This document shows, piece by piece, positions 22,223 to 32,370 of a stretch of 33,105 bases of DNA. Below the pieces are notes generated by a model. It was given only the letters and a program-made list of their open reading frames with translations. It had not been told where the DNA came from and made no database searches. The DNA lies in contig JAEUWP010000308.1 in assembly GCA_018524725.1 (NCBI GenBank), forward strand, positions 1 through 33,105. The letters are read 5' to 3'. Origin of the DNA: Podaxis mareebaensis. Its lineage: Eukaryota > Basidiomycota > Agaricomycetes > Agaricales > Agaricaceae. Made by a program: the position numbers and the translations under genes. The first letter of the stretch is position 1. Every line of letters starts with the position of its first letter.

Positions 22223-22939
22223 CTAGAGCCGGAGAATGTGGAGCCTTGGAAGTGGATGTGATACTAGAATGGCGAAAGTAGAGCATCCAGTCACTTTGCC
22301 AATAATGAGTATTGCAATAGCGTCCTCGCTGTCATCAGGGAGATGGTAAGGTGTAATATGAGAAAGGAAGTCAAGCAAGTATTGTCAGGAGGAATCCTCT
22401 GAAGTAACGCATAGGAGGACTAAATGGTTGAGTGTTGTTGCAATGTCTAGGAAAGCACCGTAACCATCAAAACGGTCGGGGTGAGCATTTGTGATTAGAT
22501 CTAACAACGATGGGGACTGTAATTGTCCCCAAACTGGTGTGTAGTGAAGTATGTAACATTTAGGTGACGGCGGTAGTTGTTGGCTTGAGGGTGAGGTAGA
22601 ACCACTGGTTCTGGAGTTGACCACAGAACCCGTCGAGCTCGTATGTAGGTTCTTGATCATGAACGCTTGTAGGGGCCGAGTGATTGCAAGACATGGGAAC
22701 CAACGAGGTCTCTTATACGAGGTAAATCGAAGCCACCCACTCAGGATCGAGGCTTTGTGGAACTCTGATGCTGGTTCCGGACACGAAATCTCGATAGATC
22801 TCTTGGTGATGATTCCACCAGTGATTCCGAGTACTAGAAGAAGGTAGAAGTGGATATGGGGGGATGCGTACATAGAAAGAAACATTGTTGCACGTGATTG
22901 CTTAATGAATTTTGATGAGTGGCGCATCATGTGTACCAC
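22223..22939 (-). CDS. Hypothetical protein, frame interrupted by one TGA
   Basis: Not recognised. From ATG 22939 (or 22885) the frame is open for 184 codons to TGA 22387..22385. After that stop the same frame continues, and looks coding, for 53 more codons (contains YLLDFLSHITPYHLPDDSED) to TAG 22225..22223. Near the start is a hydrophobic stretch (FYLLLVLGITGGIIT), perhaps a signal anchor; a Ser/Thr/Pro-rich part lies in the middle. It is divergent to TFIIA and shares about 300 bp of upstream sequence with it. It may be an intact gene ending at the TGA, a gene with an unseen intron over the TGA, or a pseudogene. Confidence 0.35.
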
Positions 22940-23239
22940 GGCTTGTCAGCTTGCTCCTGCGCTCTCTCTTGAACGTCGTTGTCGTGTGTCGACGAGGACG
23001 TAAAAGAACAACTCCACATAAGCGATTTCTTTCACCTTTTCTATCTTTACGCTTGACTTGACGATACCGAGCTCGACGCAACCGCACACGCTAATTTAGT
23101 TTGACAAGCACCGGTTTCTGCTGCCTACGACGTAGGGCTTGTGACAGCCTCGGAAGCACCTGAAGGAGTTTCGGAAATTTGATTTGGACGATCCTACGAG
23201 CGTTTGGGAGTGCTATAACCCAGAAGAGGCAGTATTGCA

Positions 23240-23741
23240 ATGGCGTCAGCGTATTATGAGTTTTACCGTGGTTCATCGTGCGTCTGCTCCTTGGGTCTGG
23301 TTGGTGTACTGACTGGTGTGCACAGGATTGGTATGGCGTTGACAGACTCGCTGGATGAGTTGATTACAAGTGGGGCTATTACGCCGCAGTTGGCGATGAA
23401 GGTGCTGCAGCAGGTGCGTGTCCTAGGTTACCGTTTAGCCTGGATCGTTTATTCAGGTACGGCGTAGTTTGACAAGTCGTTGGCGGATACGATGGTGAGG
23501 TCAGTCAAGACCAAGACGACGCTCAAGGTGCGTATGGGATTGACAGAAGGGGTGATAGAATACTGAACACAGGGACTTCAAGGGTCACCTGCACACGTAT
23601 CGGCTGTGCGACGACGTGTGGACGTTCATTGTCAAGAACCCGGCGTTCAAAATGGAGTCGAACGAGATAGTGAGCGCGCAGAGGATCAAGATCATTGCGT
23701 GTAAGAATGGAGATGCGATTGAGGCAGCGAATAAGAAATAG
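23240..23741 (+). CDS. TOA2: Transcription initiation factor IIA gamma (small) subunit
   Basis: Nuclear general transcription factor subunit; with the large TFIIA subunit it stabilises TBP on the TATA box. Exons 23240-23277, 23326-23413, 23468-23527 and 23583-23741 give 114 residues, the normal family size. Visible motifs: [20 protein letters not shown] (N-terminal four-helix part), [20 protein letters not shown] and the C-terminal beta-barrel motif [15 protein letters not shown] followed by IKIIACK. The last acceptor is CAAG before GGTCAC, chosen over the nearby ACAG because only it keeps the frame and gives the conserved LKGHLHTYR. Housekeeping gene, expected to be single copy. Confidence 0.95.
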
Positions 23742-23900
23742 AGATTTGTATGTTTTATGTTTTCGTTGCGATGAATTGAAACATGTGGTACGGAAATACC
23801 CTGCGGAGTTTGAATACCGGAGATGACGGCGTGGGGTCACAGCTGAGAGTGTGCACACAGGACAATCTCACAGCTGCAGACATTCCTTCCTCCCTCCAAC

Positions 23901-26446
23901 ATGCAACCACCCCCCTTCACCGACCCTCCAACCCCAGACACCCTCCACCATGCAAAACTCCACCTCCAGTCCACCCGCTCCTCCATCCAGCACCTCGACG
24001 GAAAGATAGCCGATGCCGAAGCGGCCTTGGCCCAAATTGTCAAAGACGCCAAATGCGCCATATCCAAGATGGAGGAAGAGAGGAGGCGGCTTGAGGAGGA
24101 AGAGACACGGACCAGGGCATATCTGAGCCCCATTCGACGGCTTCCCGCGGAACTCCTGAGAGAGATATTCATGTGGAATTTCGAAGACCATGCGTCGTGC
24201 GCGTGGGTCCTGGCGTCTGTATGCTCGTCATGGCGGAGACTGGCTCTGCGCACTCCGAAACTGTGGTCCAAGGTAAGTGGTAGCAACGATATACAGATGG
24301 GGACCGATCACAGTGCAGTGCACGGCGTCCGTCTGCTATCTCGTCTCACCTGTGTAATACCCTTCTTGCCCCTGTCGAGGTGAAGGCTCCGTTGCTCATG
24401 TAATCGCATTGGCGGTGTCATGTGTCTTCCGGAGATTGCGTGGTCCTCATTCCACCAATACCAGCTTATCACCTAGAGCCTTCTTCTCCAATCTCTCCTA
24501 TTAATAGTCCATCCAGCTCACCGGTTGCATACCAGATTCGACTCATTACCACGCCAACATCTTCACCAGAACTCATCCGTCTATGGCTTGAACGCTCCGG
24601 ACATTCTGTCCCTCTTGACATTGAGATATATCTCCGCGTCCCTGACCAGTCTTCGACCCATCCGGGCGATCCCCAGCGCCGGAGACGCCGACGTTCGTCA
24701 TCCTTAACAACCACTTCCCCAGGTCCCTCATGGTTGAGTTTCGCCTCGCATAATGGCGTCACGACGCATTATGTTGTACCGCATAATTTGCTACATCATC
24801 ATCAACAGCCGATTTTCCCAGCGCAGCCGGTTGCGCCTCCACCTGCCCCGTTGTTCATGACATCGCCTGCTGCGGCTACGCCCCACGATTCAGTATCGGT
24901 TCCTGGTTCGAACACTGGGTCCGGCGATCCTCGTGCACTAGGCGCGAATGGTAGTGCGGGTGGAGTTGGGAGTGTGGGCACGAGTGTGAGCAGGCCTAAC
25001 ATCCATTGGGCGCACATCGCCTTTTATTATCTCGTCGAACAAATGCCAAGATGGGAGAGGTTCGTATTTCGGTATGATAAAGCATTCAAATCCATGACAG
25101 CCCTCGCATCCATCAACGGTTTGTATCACGTTCTCCTTTCCACCCGCGTTCTAATTTGGTCTTTTGTCACAGGCGATGCCCCTCTGCTCAAAGAATTCGA
25201 AGTCTCAAGTTCCGAAGGCGGATGCACCGGCGAATGGCCCTGGCTCCCCAACACAAGCGATACACCCCACCTTCCTCAACTAACCTCGCTCACCCTCCAC
25301 CAAGTCCCCTTCAAATGGTCCTCCCCACTCTTCTCTCTCCCTCTCACGCACCTCAACCTCCGTGCCCCTCTCAATCCCGCTCTACCCCTCGACCGAATCC
25401 GATACATCATCTCACAAAACTCGGCCCTCGAATCCCTGTCATTATACTTCCAGGGGGTATTACCGCACGTCCTTCCGATGAGTCCAGTGAAGCTGGAAAG
25501 GGTGAGAGAATTGAGAATAGGTGGCCATTATTTATTGGGTCAGTTGGTGGATGCGATGGTTTTACCGGCATTGAAGTCGTTGACGTTGCTCGTGGACCCG
25601 AGGGAGCCTGTTGAAGATACCATTTCGAATCTTCTTACGCGTTCGGCTACTGCTCTTCCCAACTTTTCTTCATCCACCTCGAACAACAACGTGCAAGCAT
25701 CAATAGTTCCACAGCTTGAAGAACTTTCGCTCGGTTACGAATCTCCGACGCCAGCTTCGTTTATGTATTATGTTCCGGCTGGGATCGTTACATCCTGGCG
25801 ACTCCTTCTCGAGAAGATGCCCTATTTGCGTGTACTCAAGGTTGGGGGAACGCCGGTGGAAGCGTTGCTGATGGCGTTGGGGAGTGCGGAGGATGATGGG
25901 AGTGGCGTGAGTGGGTGGGTTGTACCGAATTTGGAGGTGTTGAAGATGAGGGGATGTTTAGTGCATAGTGAAGCTGTGGTGAAGTTGGTTCAGGTTGTGG
26001 AGGCCAGGAATCCGGAGGGAGGAGGAGGTGGTAGTGGTGCAACTGGGAGTGGAAGTGCGAGTACGGGTGCGACGGTGGGTGGGTGGGGTGCATGGGGGAG
26101 TCCCTGGGGGACTGGGGCGGCTGGTACTGGTAACACTGGTAACAACGGGGGAGGCGGTGGTAGTGGAAGTGGTGGTGTGGCGGCGGGGGGAGTGAAGAGA
26201 CTCAAGTGCCTTGAGATGCAGGATTGCGAGCTCGGGCTGGACGTTGAGAGGTGGTTGGGGAGTAGGGTGGAGACTGTGGTGTGCGTTGACCCGCCGTATG
26301 ATAGGTGAGTGCGCCTCACCTTTCTTCGCCCACCGCCCACCGTCCACATACCCCCTTCGAGTGTCTCTGTGGATCTCTGTGGGAAGGCAGGTTACTGAAT
26401 TGCTCGCTTTTGTTGTAGGGTTATGAGGAGACGGAGGTACTTTTGA
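23901..26446 (+). CDS. F-box protein with leucine-rich C-terminal region
   Basis: Likely substrate receptor of an SCF ubiquitin ligase; such genes are numerous in mushrooms. The N terminus has a coiled coil (about residues 15-75, KIADAEAALAQIVKDAK then a Glu/Arg-rich helix), then the F-box with LSPIRRLPAELLREIFMW, VCSSWRRLAL and TPKLWSK. Exon 1 starts at 23901. The first junction is uncertain: donor GTAAGT (24273) breaks the frame, while GTGGTA (24277) with acceptor 24434 keeps it. Exons 24435-25118, 25173-26304 and 26419-26446 follow, for about 739 residues in total. The long middle part holds a Ser/Pro-rich linker, then irregular Leu-rich repeats (LPQLTSLTLHQVPF, LPALKSLTLLVDP, VPNLEVLKMRGC). 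A Gly/Ser/Thr-rich low-complexity insert sits at about residues 640-690. The 54-nt intron 25119-25172 is a multiple of three and has no stop. Confidence 0.85.
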
Positions 26447-26493
26447 AGTCTTTTATGATGATTATGATGATTTGGCATTTTGTGATGGTTTGG

Positions 26494-26516
26494 TTTTTTT
26501 TTTTTTTTTTTTTTTT
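26494..26516. repeat. T23 homopolymer
   Basis: A run of 23 T about 50 bp after the F-box stop codon, probably within its 3' UTR. Prone to length error and polymorphism. Confidence 0.9.
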
Positions 26517-27212
26517 GATGTAGGATACGGTTTTCGTATACCCCTCTCAATTTTTTCATGACCAAAAGTGGACTTTGTGTCGATTTCCCTTTTATTTTTC
26601 TTTCTTTCTTTTTGTACGCATTTTTGCAATTGTAGGTTTATTGTTATGATAGTAGCTTTGGTGAAGAGGGACGTGCCGGCGACTTTTCTCTCGCTGTGAA
26701 GATATGAAGGCGGTATGAGGAGTGAACTAGTGAAGCCTCAATTCTACATCAAAACAGTTCACTGTGAACATAGTGAGGGCAAGTGAACTTAGCTTAGAGT
26801 AGGACTGCAAACAGTTAGCATCACATTTCCAGCACTGTCGGATCTTTATCTCGATGTCCATCCAGAATCTTTTTCTTGGAAAGCTGCATTCTGGTGACAC
26901 TTACGCGTTAGTGAGGATATTGTTGAAATGTTGAGCTGCTGCTTCTTACGGATGGCGGATGGGGCGTTTTACGGGTTGGAGGATTTTGATCTGGTAGTTA
27001 ATAAAGACCATTATACAGGCATAAGCGGTTGATTTATGAAGGATTGCAGGTACAGAATATCAAAGCCGAGTTGATTGGCAAGGGTCGTCTAGCTTTAGAA
27101 CCTATATCTAATATTCTACAAAATTATACAATATCAGCCAATGAATGCCGCCTATCTCAGCGCGCAGATACACATTAATTCAGCGATGTATGTATTGAAG
27201 CTTCACCATGCT
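26517..27212. other. Convergent intergenic region with repeated GTGAAC motif
   Basis: 696 bp between the converging F-box and DUF6533 genes; no coding frame. It contains an inverted repeat GTTCACTGTGAAC (26757-26769) and two more direct copies of AGTGAAC nearby (about 26721 and 26782). Confidence 0.5.
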
Positions 27213-29135
27213 TCATGCCTCGGTATCCCAACGAGTATCTGAGCTACTGACCGAGCTGTTGGCTAAGATCCTCGAGTCACCTGCGATAGTCGTCATTACT
27301 CCATTCCACGAATCATCTCTTCCGTAGATCCCATATGGATTCATCGTGGTCTCTTTGCTGTACCCGCCTCCACTCCCGTATAAATGCAGTTTGGGATCGC
27401 GGAGATTGAGCATTAGTCGGGAGATCATGATAGACGATATCCTTTGGACATAAGTATCAGAGCTCAAGTCCAAGAACGGCGTGATGAAACCCGCATAGAC
27501 GCACACGTTGGTAAACATGGTGAGCGATCCACGGCTCAGAGGCTATGAGTGGATTGATTAGAATGTGTGGATGAATCAATCAGGTGAGATGCGTACACCG
27601 CCCAGCTATGTGGATCGCAATCAATCAAGAGTGCAGAAATCAGCAGAGTGAGCGCACGTACGATAAACGTTAGGATGTTCCCGATGTTCGTCACGACCAT
27701 TACACTTGCAATTCGGGCAGATTAATACCAGAAGAGTTCATAAAAGTTCTTGAGCGCAGACCTACCCGAAATATATGGTGCCTGCGAAAAATGATAGCAG
27801 TTAGTCCTGGCGGGGACAAGTAAAAGCAGAAAGGATCCATCCACACCATCGCGCATAAGCACTGTTAACAATCCAATCCCACCCACGCGAGGCAGTGTTA
27901 GTGCTTTGTATAGTGTCATCCCGAATATGAGAGTGTCGAATACGAGTTCCCCGAGCCATGCCATTGCCAGATCTTTCTGTTGTGAGTTTTATCTTTCTCG
28001 CCGAATACAGGAAGACTTACAGAGAGCCCTATAGCGTGCAACGTCAGCGCACAGGATATGACAATAGTTGGCTCTGAACGCACTCATCTGAAGCTAACGT
28101 CTCGCCACAACCGTATGGTATGGCTACCCTGGGGGACTTGCCACTTTGTTTGCTGTTTATTATCGCCCACTGTGTAACCACCTATATCAGTTTGAGCTCA
28201 TTACACATCAACTTTGGGTGGCTCACAATTGCGGTTCCGACAGCAAAGCAAGATATGGCGGCATAAAGCACCGCAACCCACGTCCTGCGTTCATAAAGTG
28301 CGTAGATGCGCATGATCAGCAAACCTAGGCAAAGATTAAATCTGGGATATCATGGAGGGCGAAGGGGCATACATGCGATAATGGTCTGTATCGCGACAAC
28401 TAGGAATTGGTGGTACACTTGTAGGTATTTGCAACTGCTCGACAGAACAACGAGAATGAAAATGATATCAGGCAGAAAAGTGAGGTACACATACATCTGT
28501 AAAAAAGATCGAGGAAGGTTGAGGAGCTTGAAAGGGTCCAGAGGGCGGTGATTGACTCACGTTTTCTCCCATATCCTCCCTGCGGATCCTCCAGAAGTAC
28601 TCCATCATTACTGGGACGTGGCCCACAAGTGTCAAGTAACGGTTCAGGAAGAATAACAATGATGCGCATGCGCAAGCGTAGCCCCTACTCCTACACTCAT
28701 CGCCTCGCTCAGTAGTAGTGTCACTTCGACCGTTCGAGCTATCTTCAAGGCTAGGGTCGTGTGGTTGTAGCTTGAAATCCAGTAGAGTTCTTAGCCACCA
28801 GGGCCAGAACCTCTCGACCTCATAGGTGAACGTGAGTATGTGGTCGTATATGAGCAGTGCTGATCATTATCATGTCACACTAAATTAGAATTGGTTGCGA
28901 GGATCCGGTGAGATGCGACGCACTGAAGGCGATGGCAGCTAATGTCCATTTGATCTGCCTATCATAGAATTCATGTCAGCATAACTACCGATTGATTGAA
29001 GGCGTGACGTGGCAGAAAACATCACCGGTGGCAGGCAGACGGTTAGAATGGCTCTTCCCTTGCCCTCCTGCGAGGTTGACAGCGCGAAGAAAAATATACT
29101 CACAAAGATTCATAATCGCCTTGTGTAAGCTCCAT
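27213..29135 (-). CDS. DUF6533-domain multi-pass membrane protein
   Basis: Basidiomycete-specific polytopic membrane protein of unknown function. Twelve exons: 29135..29104, 28958..28924, 28859..28561, 28496..28373, 28324..28227, 28169..28084, 28028..28021, 27972..27847, 27781..27766, 27704..27662, 27542..27505 and 27441..27213; 377 residues with no internal stop. The N-terminal DUF6533 signature is seen in LLIYDHILTFTYEVERFW and LFFLNRYLTLVGHVPVMMEY. Further family landmarks: IMRIYALYERR, YGCGETLASDEALYLAMAWL, GELVFDTLIFGMTLYKAL, YFGVMVVTNIGNILTF and FTNVISSIMISRLMLNLRDP. About seven hydrophobic segments are expected. Two micro-exons (8 and 16 nt) are required to keep both frame and motifs. 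Intron 1 (145 nt) and intron 10 (119 nt) are the longest; intron 10 may hide another tiny exon. The loop after ERFW (28790-28690) is longer than I would expect and rich in charged residues. Confidence 0.87.
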
Positions 29136-29921
29136 CGAGAGTATGTCGACCAGCGAGTTGGTCAGAGGTTGCTGCCCAGAACAAAGGGTAAGGGCACCAA
29201 CGTGCTGAGTGAGGATCGCTGGCAGGGGAGAATGATAGATTCGGGGGGGGGAATGTAGGAGGTCAGTGCCAGACTGTACCAAGGTATTAGTACTGGGCTA
29301 AGCCCCTGACCGACGGGGCAGTATTAGTTAGTGAGATGTCGCAATTAGGAAAACGTTATCAGCATTAGCTCCGTGGAGCCCAGGAACTCTGTAGTGTTCC
29401 ATCCTTGGCTGATTAGGCTGATTGGATCCTCGATTCTCATCAAATCGGAACCGCATGACAGGTTTCATACACATATGGGATGAAACAGCCAAGTGCCATT
29501 GCCTCACCGGGTTCGGAAATGACCCCAGTTCGGACAAACACCTGTATCTTGCTCTCCGCTTCTTGTAAAATCCCGAAAATTCTCATTTAAATCTGACAGC
29601 CATTCTATACATTTGTGTATATTATAGTACCCAAACATGGAGCGGTTGCGGAGAGCGATGAGCGAGGTGAAAGTCACCCTCAATCACACTGGCCGAGGGA
29701 TGCTGTAAGTCGGAGCTTGTACACAAGTGATGGGACTTTGGAATTGCTAATCCACTGACTCCTTTGCCACAGTGCACTTGACTTTGCTTTCTCTGTTCTG
29801 CAAATGGCCCACTAGTCCAAGGGAGGCCTGTCATGAGGCCCACGTTGTGCCTATGAAGACCCAGGATATGAAAAGTGTGTAGCTGCTGTTGTCTGGGACT
29901 ACCAAGCTTCTGTCTGTGCCG
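29136..29921. other. Intergenic region with normal CpG content
   Basis: Upstream of the DUF6533 gene. No gene recognised. It contains a G9 run (about 29243-29251) and a small hairpin, GCCCC(N8)GGGGC (29302-29319). CpG dinucleotides are common up to 29920-29921 and then stop abruptly. Confidence 0.4.
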
Positions 29922-30428
29922 GCATAGCTGCTGCTGCCAGAGCACATAATGTACATTCCTTATCCATACTGCTAGGTGCATGTATCCTCATCTTTTCCAT
30001 AGGTCAGTAAATCTATGCTTGGAGACAGATTGAAGGGCAAGCACAAGTCAGCATGAGAGTATAATGAATCACAACAACTCACCCCAAGTCAAGAGAAGGT
30101 TATCACACTGACTGGCTTAGCCTTCAAGCCCTTTCCACCACACCAATCAACTATGTTGGGCTGCATTGCTATACAGTGGAGATATCACTGGGGGTGAGTG
30201 TTGGGTTAACACACCTATAATGTTCTTGTGCTTTACCATAGTTTAACCTCAACTAGGTAGCTCAAACCTGTATATTGGGGCTATAAAGGTTGATTGTCCT
30301 TGTGAAACAACTGAAGTGCCCTATGTACATGTGATGACCAAGACATTGATGAATTGATAAATAAATAAATTGAAATATTAAGTGAGAATAAGAATGAATT
30401 ATAGGAATTATAAATAATAAATATTTAG

Positions 30429-31180
30429 TGTAAGGGAGTATTCTTCACTCCCTTCCAGACTATTATGATAGTCTCAAGAAATAAAAAATAAATAAATAGA
30501 CAAATATTAATAGGTATAAGGTTGAGATAACTATGCTATATATAGGCTCAGGTACACCAGCAAAGTCTGGTGTGGAATGTTCAGGGACTATTACTGGGAT
30601 ATATATTATATAGTCTAGGAGTATCCCCCAGACATAAAGGTATAAGTCTCCTGATGTCTTCAGACCCCAGGTCTGGGGAATATCTGAGTATTGGATACTG
30701 TTGGTGTTACAAGGGTTTCTTCTTTGACTAAGTGGCACCTAAGCCAGAGCCTATCCTTGTAGTAAGGGTGAGTAGGTGAGCCTTGTCCTGTATGGGTCTG
30801 AAAGGCCTACTCTGCTGACTCTGTTCTTAGCAGTTTAACCTTGAGTAGTAGTTCACATTGTTTCTAGGCAGAAAACTCATATAGATTGCACACTCTGTAG
30901 AACAGATGCTAGAAAGATGTCATAGAGGGAGACTTGACTATCAAGGGTGAAGAGTCTTAACAAGTAACACTTGTTGATGTGTAACACAACATTAAGATTA
31001 GACTTGCTAATTTACACAGTCTGGGCATTGTACATATACAAATCCAGTTGACTACTCAAGGAAGTAGATCAAATCCTACATAGGCATTGAGAGAACAAGG
31101 AAAGCATGTGGCATAGAGCATAGATGTATAGCATGTGTTATAGAACTGCACAGGGGAAGTGTAAGGGCTGGGCTCTTACA
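30429..31180. mobile_element. Possible solo-LTR-like remnant inside the CpG-free segment
   Basis: Begins TGTAAGGG (30429) and ends CTCTTACA (31173-31180), a near-perfect short terminal inversion in the TG...CA style of retrotransposon LTRs, about 750 bp. Small hairpins sit at both ends. There is no matching target-site duplication (left TTTAG, right GTCAT), and no second copy in the window. Weak. Confidence 0.2.
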
Positions 31181-31537
31181 GTCATACTATCAATTATTCC
31201 AGATTATCTTGAGTTGTTTGTTAATAATTAATCATTTATTTTCTTGTTTGTCTTTGACCTTGATGGATTACTCAATCCATCAAAAATACATTCCTTATAA
31301 TCTCATTGTCAGCTGTCATTAGGACAGCTGACCTTATACCACTTATCTTAGTACACCCAATAAATTGGGCTTATAGTACTTCAGCATGAATGTAAGGTTA
31401 AACACTCTAAGTAAGCCCCCATAGGCTTGCACTTTTTTACTATACCCCACACTTGGACATGTACTAAGTGAACCCATTAAATGCAACTATTGTGCTTAAA
31501 AGCCTAAAGTAAAAAGCTCTCATCACTACTTACTCAA

Positions 31538-32370
31538 ATGGCCTCACAGCACAACCACCCCCCTGGACACTATGATGTGTCTGAAGACACACAATGATAT
31601 CTCAATGCAACAATGCACAATGCAAATGGACAAAGTATACACACTCCATTCACACTCCCTTCCCCATCTATCTCCTTGCCACATTATGAACCAACAATCT
31701 CCTTCCCCATCACCACACCCCCAGCAGACACATCAGCTCATGAGTCATCCACCTCAGGAAGCTCCTCTGGAGCTTCCCCTATTCCCTGAATTTGAGCTGA
31801 GCTACTCCCTTGCAGCATGCCCCAAGTCACCAAGCACAACACACTGATCTGATGGTTCACACTCTGAACCATTGACACCAGAATTCTCACCCCCTGCTCT
31901 CAATGACATGGTCTCCTTAGAAGACCAAGTCAATTCTATATTCACAGACTATGGCATTATTAAATGCCAACACCAACACCAAATGTTAGTATATACTGAA
32001 ATGATTATAGCAGAGTTGTACTGGGAAACTGACTTGCCAATAGAAGTCAGCTCCAACCAATTCTGCACTACTTATATCAAAGCTTTGACAAAGCTTTGCA
32101 TGGCCTACCAAAAGGCCTGGGCCACAAAGGTCAAATGAACTGACCTTATACCCATGCACAGTGTATATAAAATACAACCTACTCAACTGTACCTCAAGCA
32201 TGTCCTTGACTCCACTAATGATGGGATCACCTATGATCCCCTCAACACCAAAATTGATGAAGCAATCAAGAGGGCCAAACAACACCCAGTGCACAAGTAC
32301 CATCATCAATGCAATAACAATGGACTGCTGGCAACACCCCAACTATGTTATGAACCAGCCTGGTACCTCC
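31538..32370 (+). pseudogene. Decayed coding sequence inside the CpG-free segment
   Basis: Unknown protein. From ATG 31538 a coding-looking frame (MASQHNHPPGHYDVSEDTQ) reaches TGA 31595. It then continues in frame as a Pro/Ser/Thr-rich segment to TGA 31787 and TGA 31793. A second frame then looks coding from about 31790 to 32370. It is broken by TGA 31845 and TGA 32136 and contains SEPLTPEFSPPALNDMV and MVSLEDQVNSIFTDYG. All five interruptions are TGA, which a C-to-T change of CGA (Arg) would produce, matching the absence of CpG. A third frame takes over near 32320 and leads into the next open frame. Confidence 0.4.

Larger units (their letters stand above)
29922..32370. repeat. 2,449-bp CpG-free, AT-rich segment (probable mutated, formerly methylated repeat)
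   Basis: I read every line of this segment and found no CG dinucleotide. The last before it is at 29920-29921, the next at 32371-32372. Flanking sequence on both sides has CpG at ordinary density. TG and CA are abundant, as left behind by deamination of methylated CpG. In basidiomycetes CpG methylation and RIP-like CpG mutation are known to target repeated DNA, so this is probably an old transposon or duplicated segment. No transposase or reverse transcriptase motif could be read, so the element type is unknown. Confidence 0.75.

Noticed and set aside
23583..23741. Acceptor ACAG at 23571-23574 for the last TFIIA exon
   Set aside because: It shifts the frame and destroys the conserved [12 protein letters not shown] sequence; the CAAG acceptor 8 bases later keeps both.
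24900..24930. GGTTCGAACAC resembling a tRNA B box
   Set aside because: No cloverleaf can be folded around it, and it lies in the coding frame of the F-box protein.
24469..25129. Minus-strand frames in the F-box gene
   Set aside because: Low-complexity shadows of Ser/Pro-rich coding sequence with no independent support.
30361..30520. AT-rich short repeats as an origin or centromere-like element
   Set aside because: Simple ATAAATAA runs within the CpG-free segment are explained by base composition; no specific consensus was seen.
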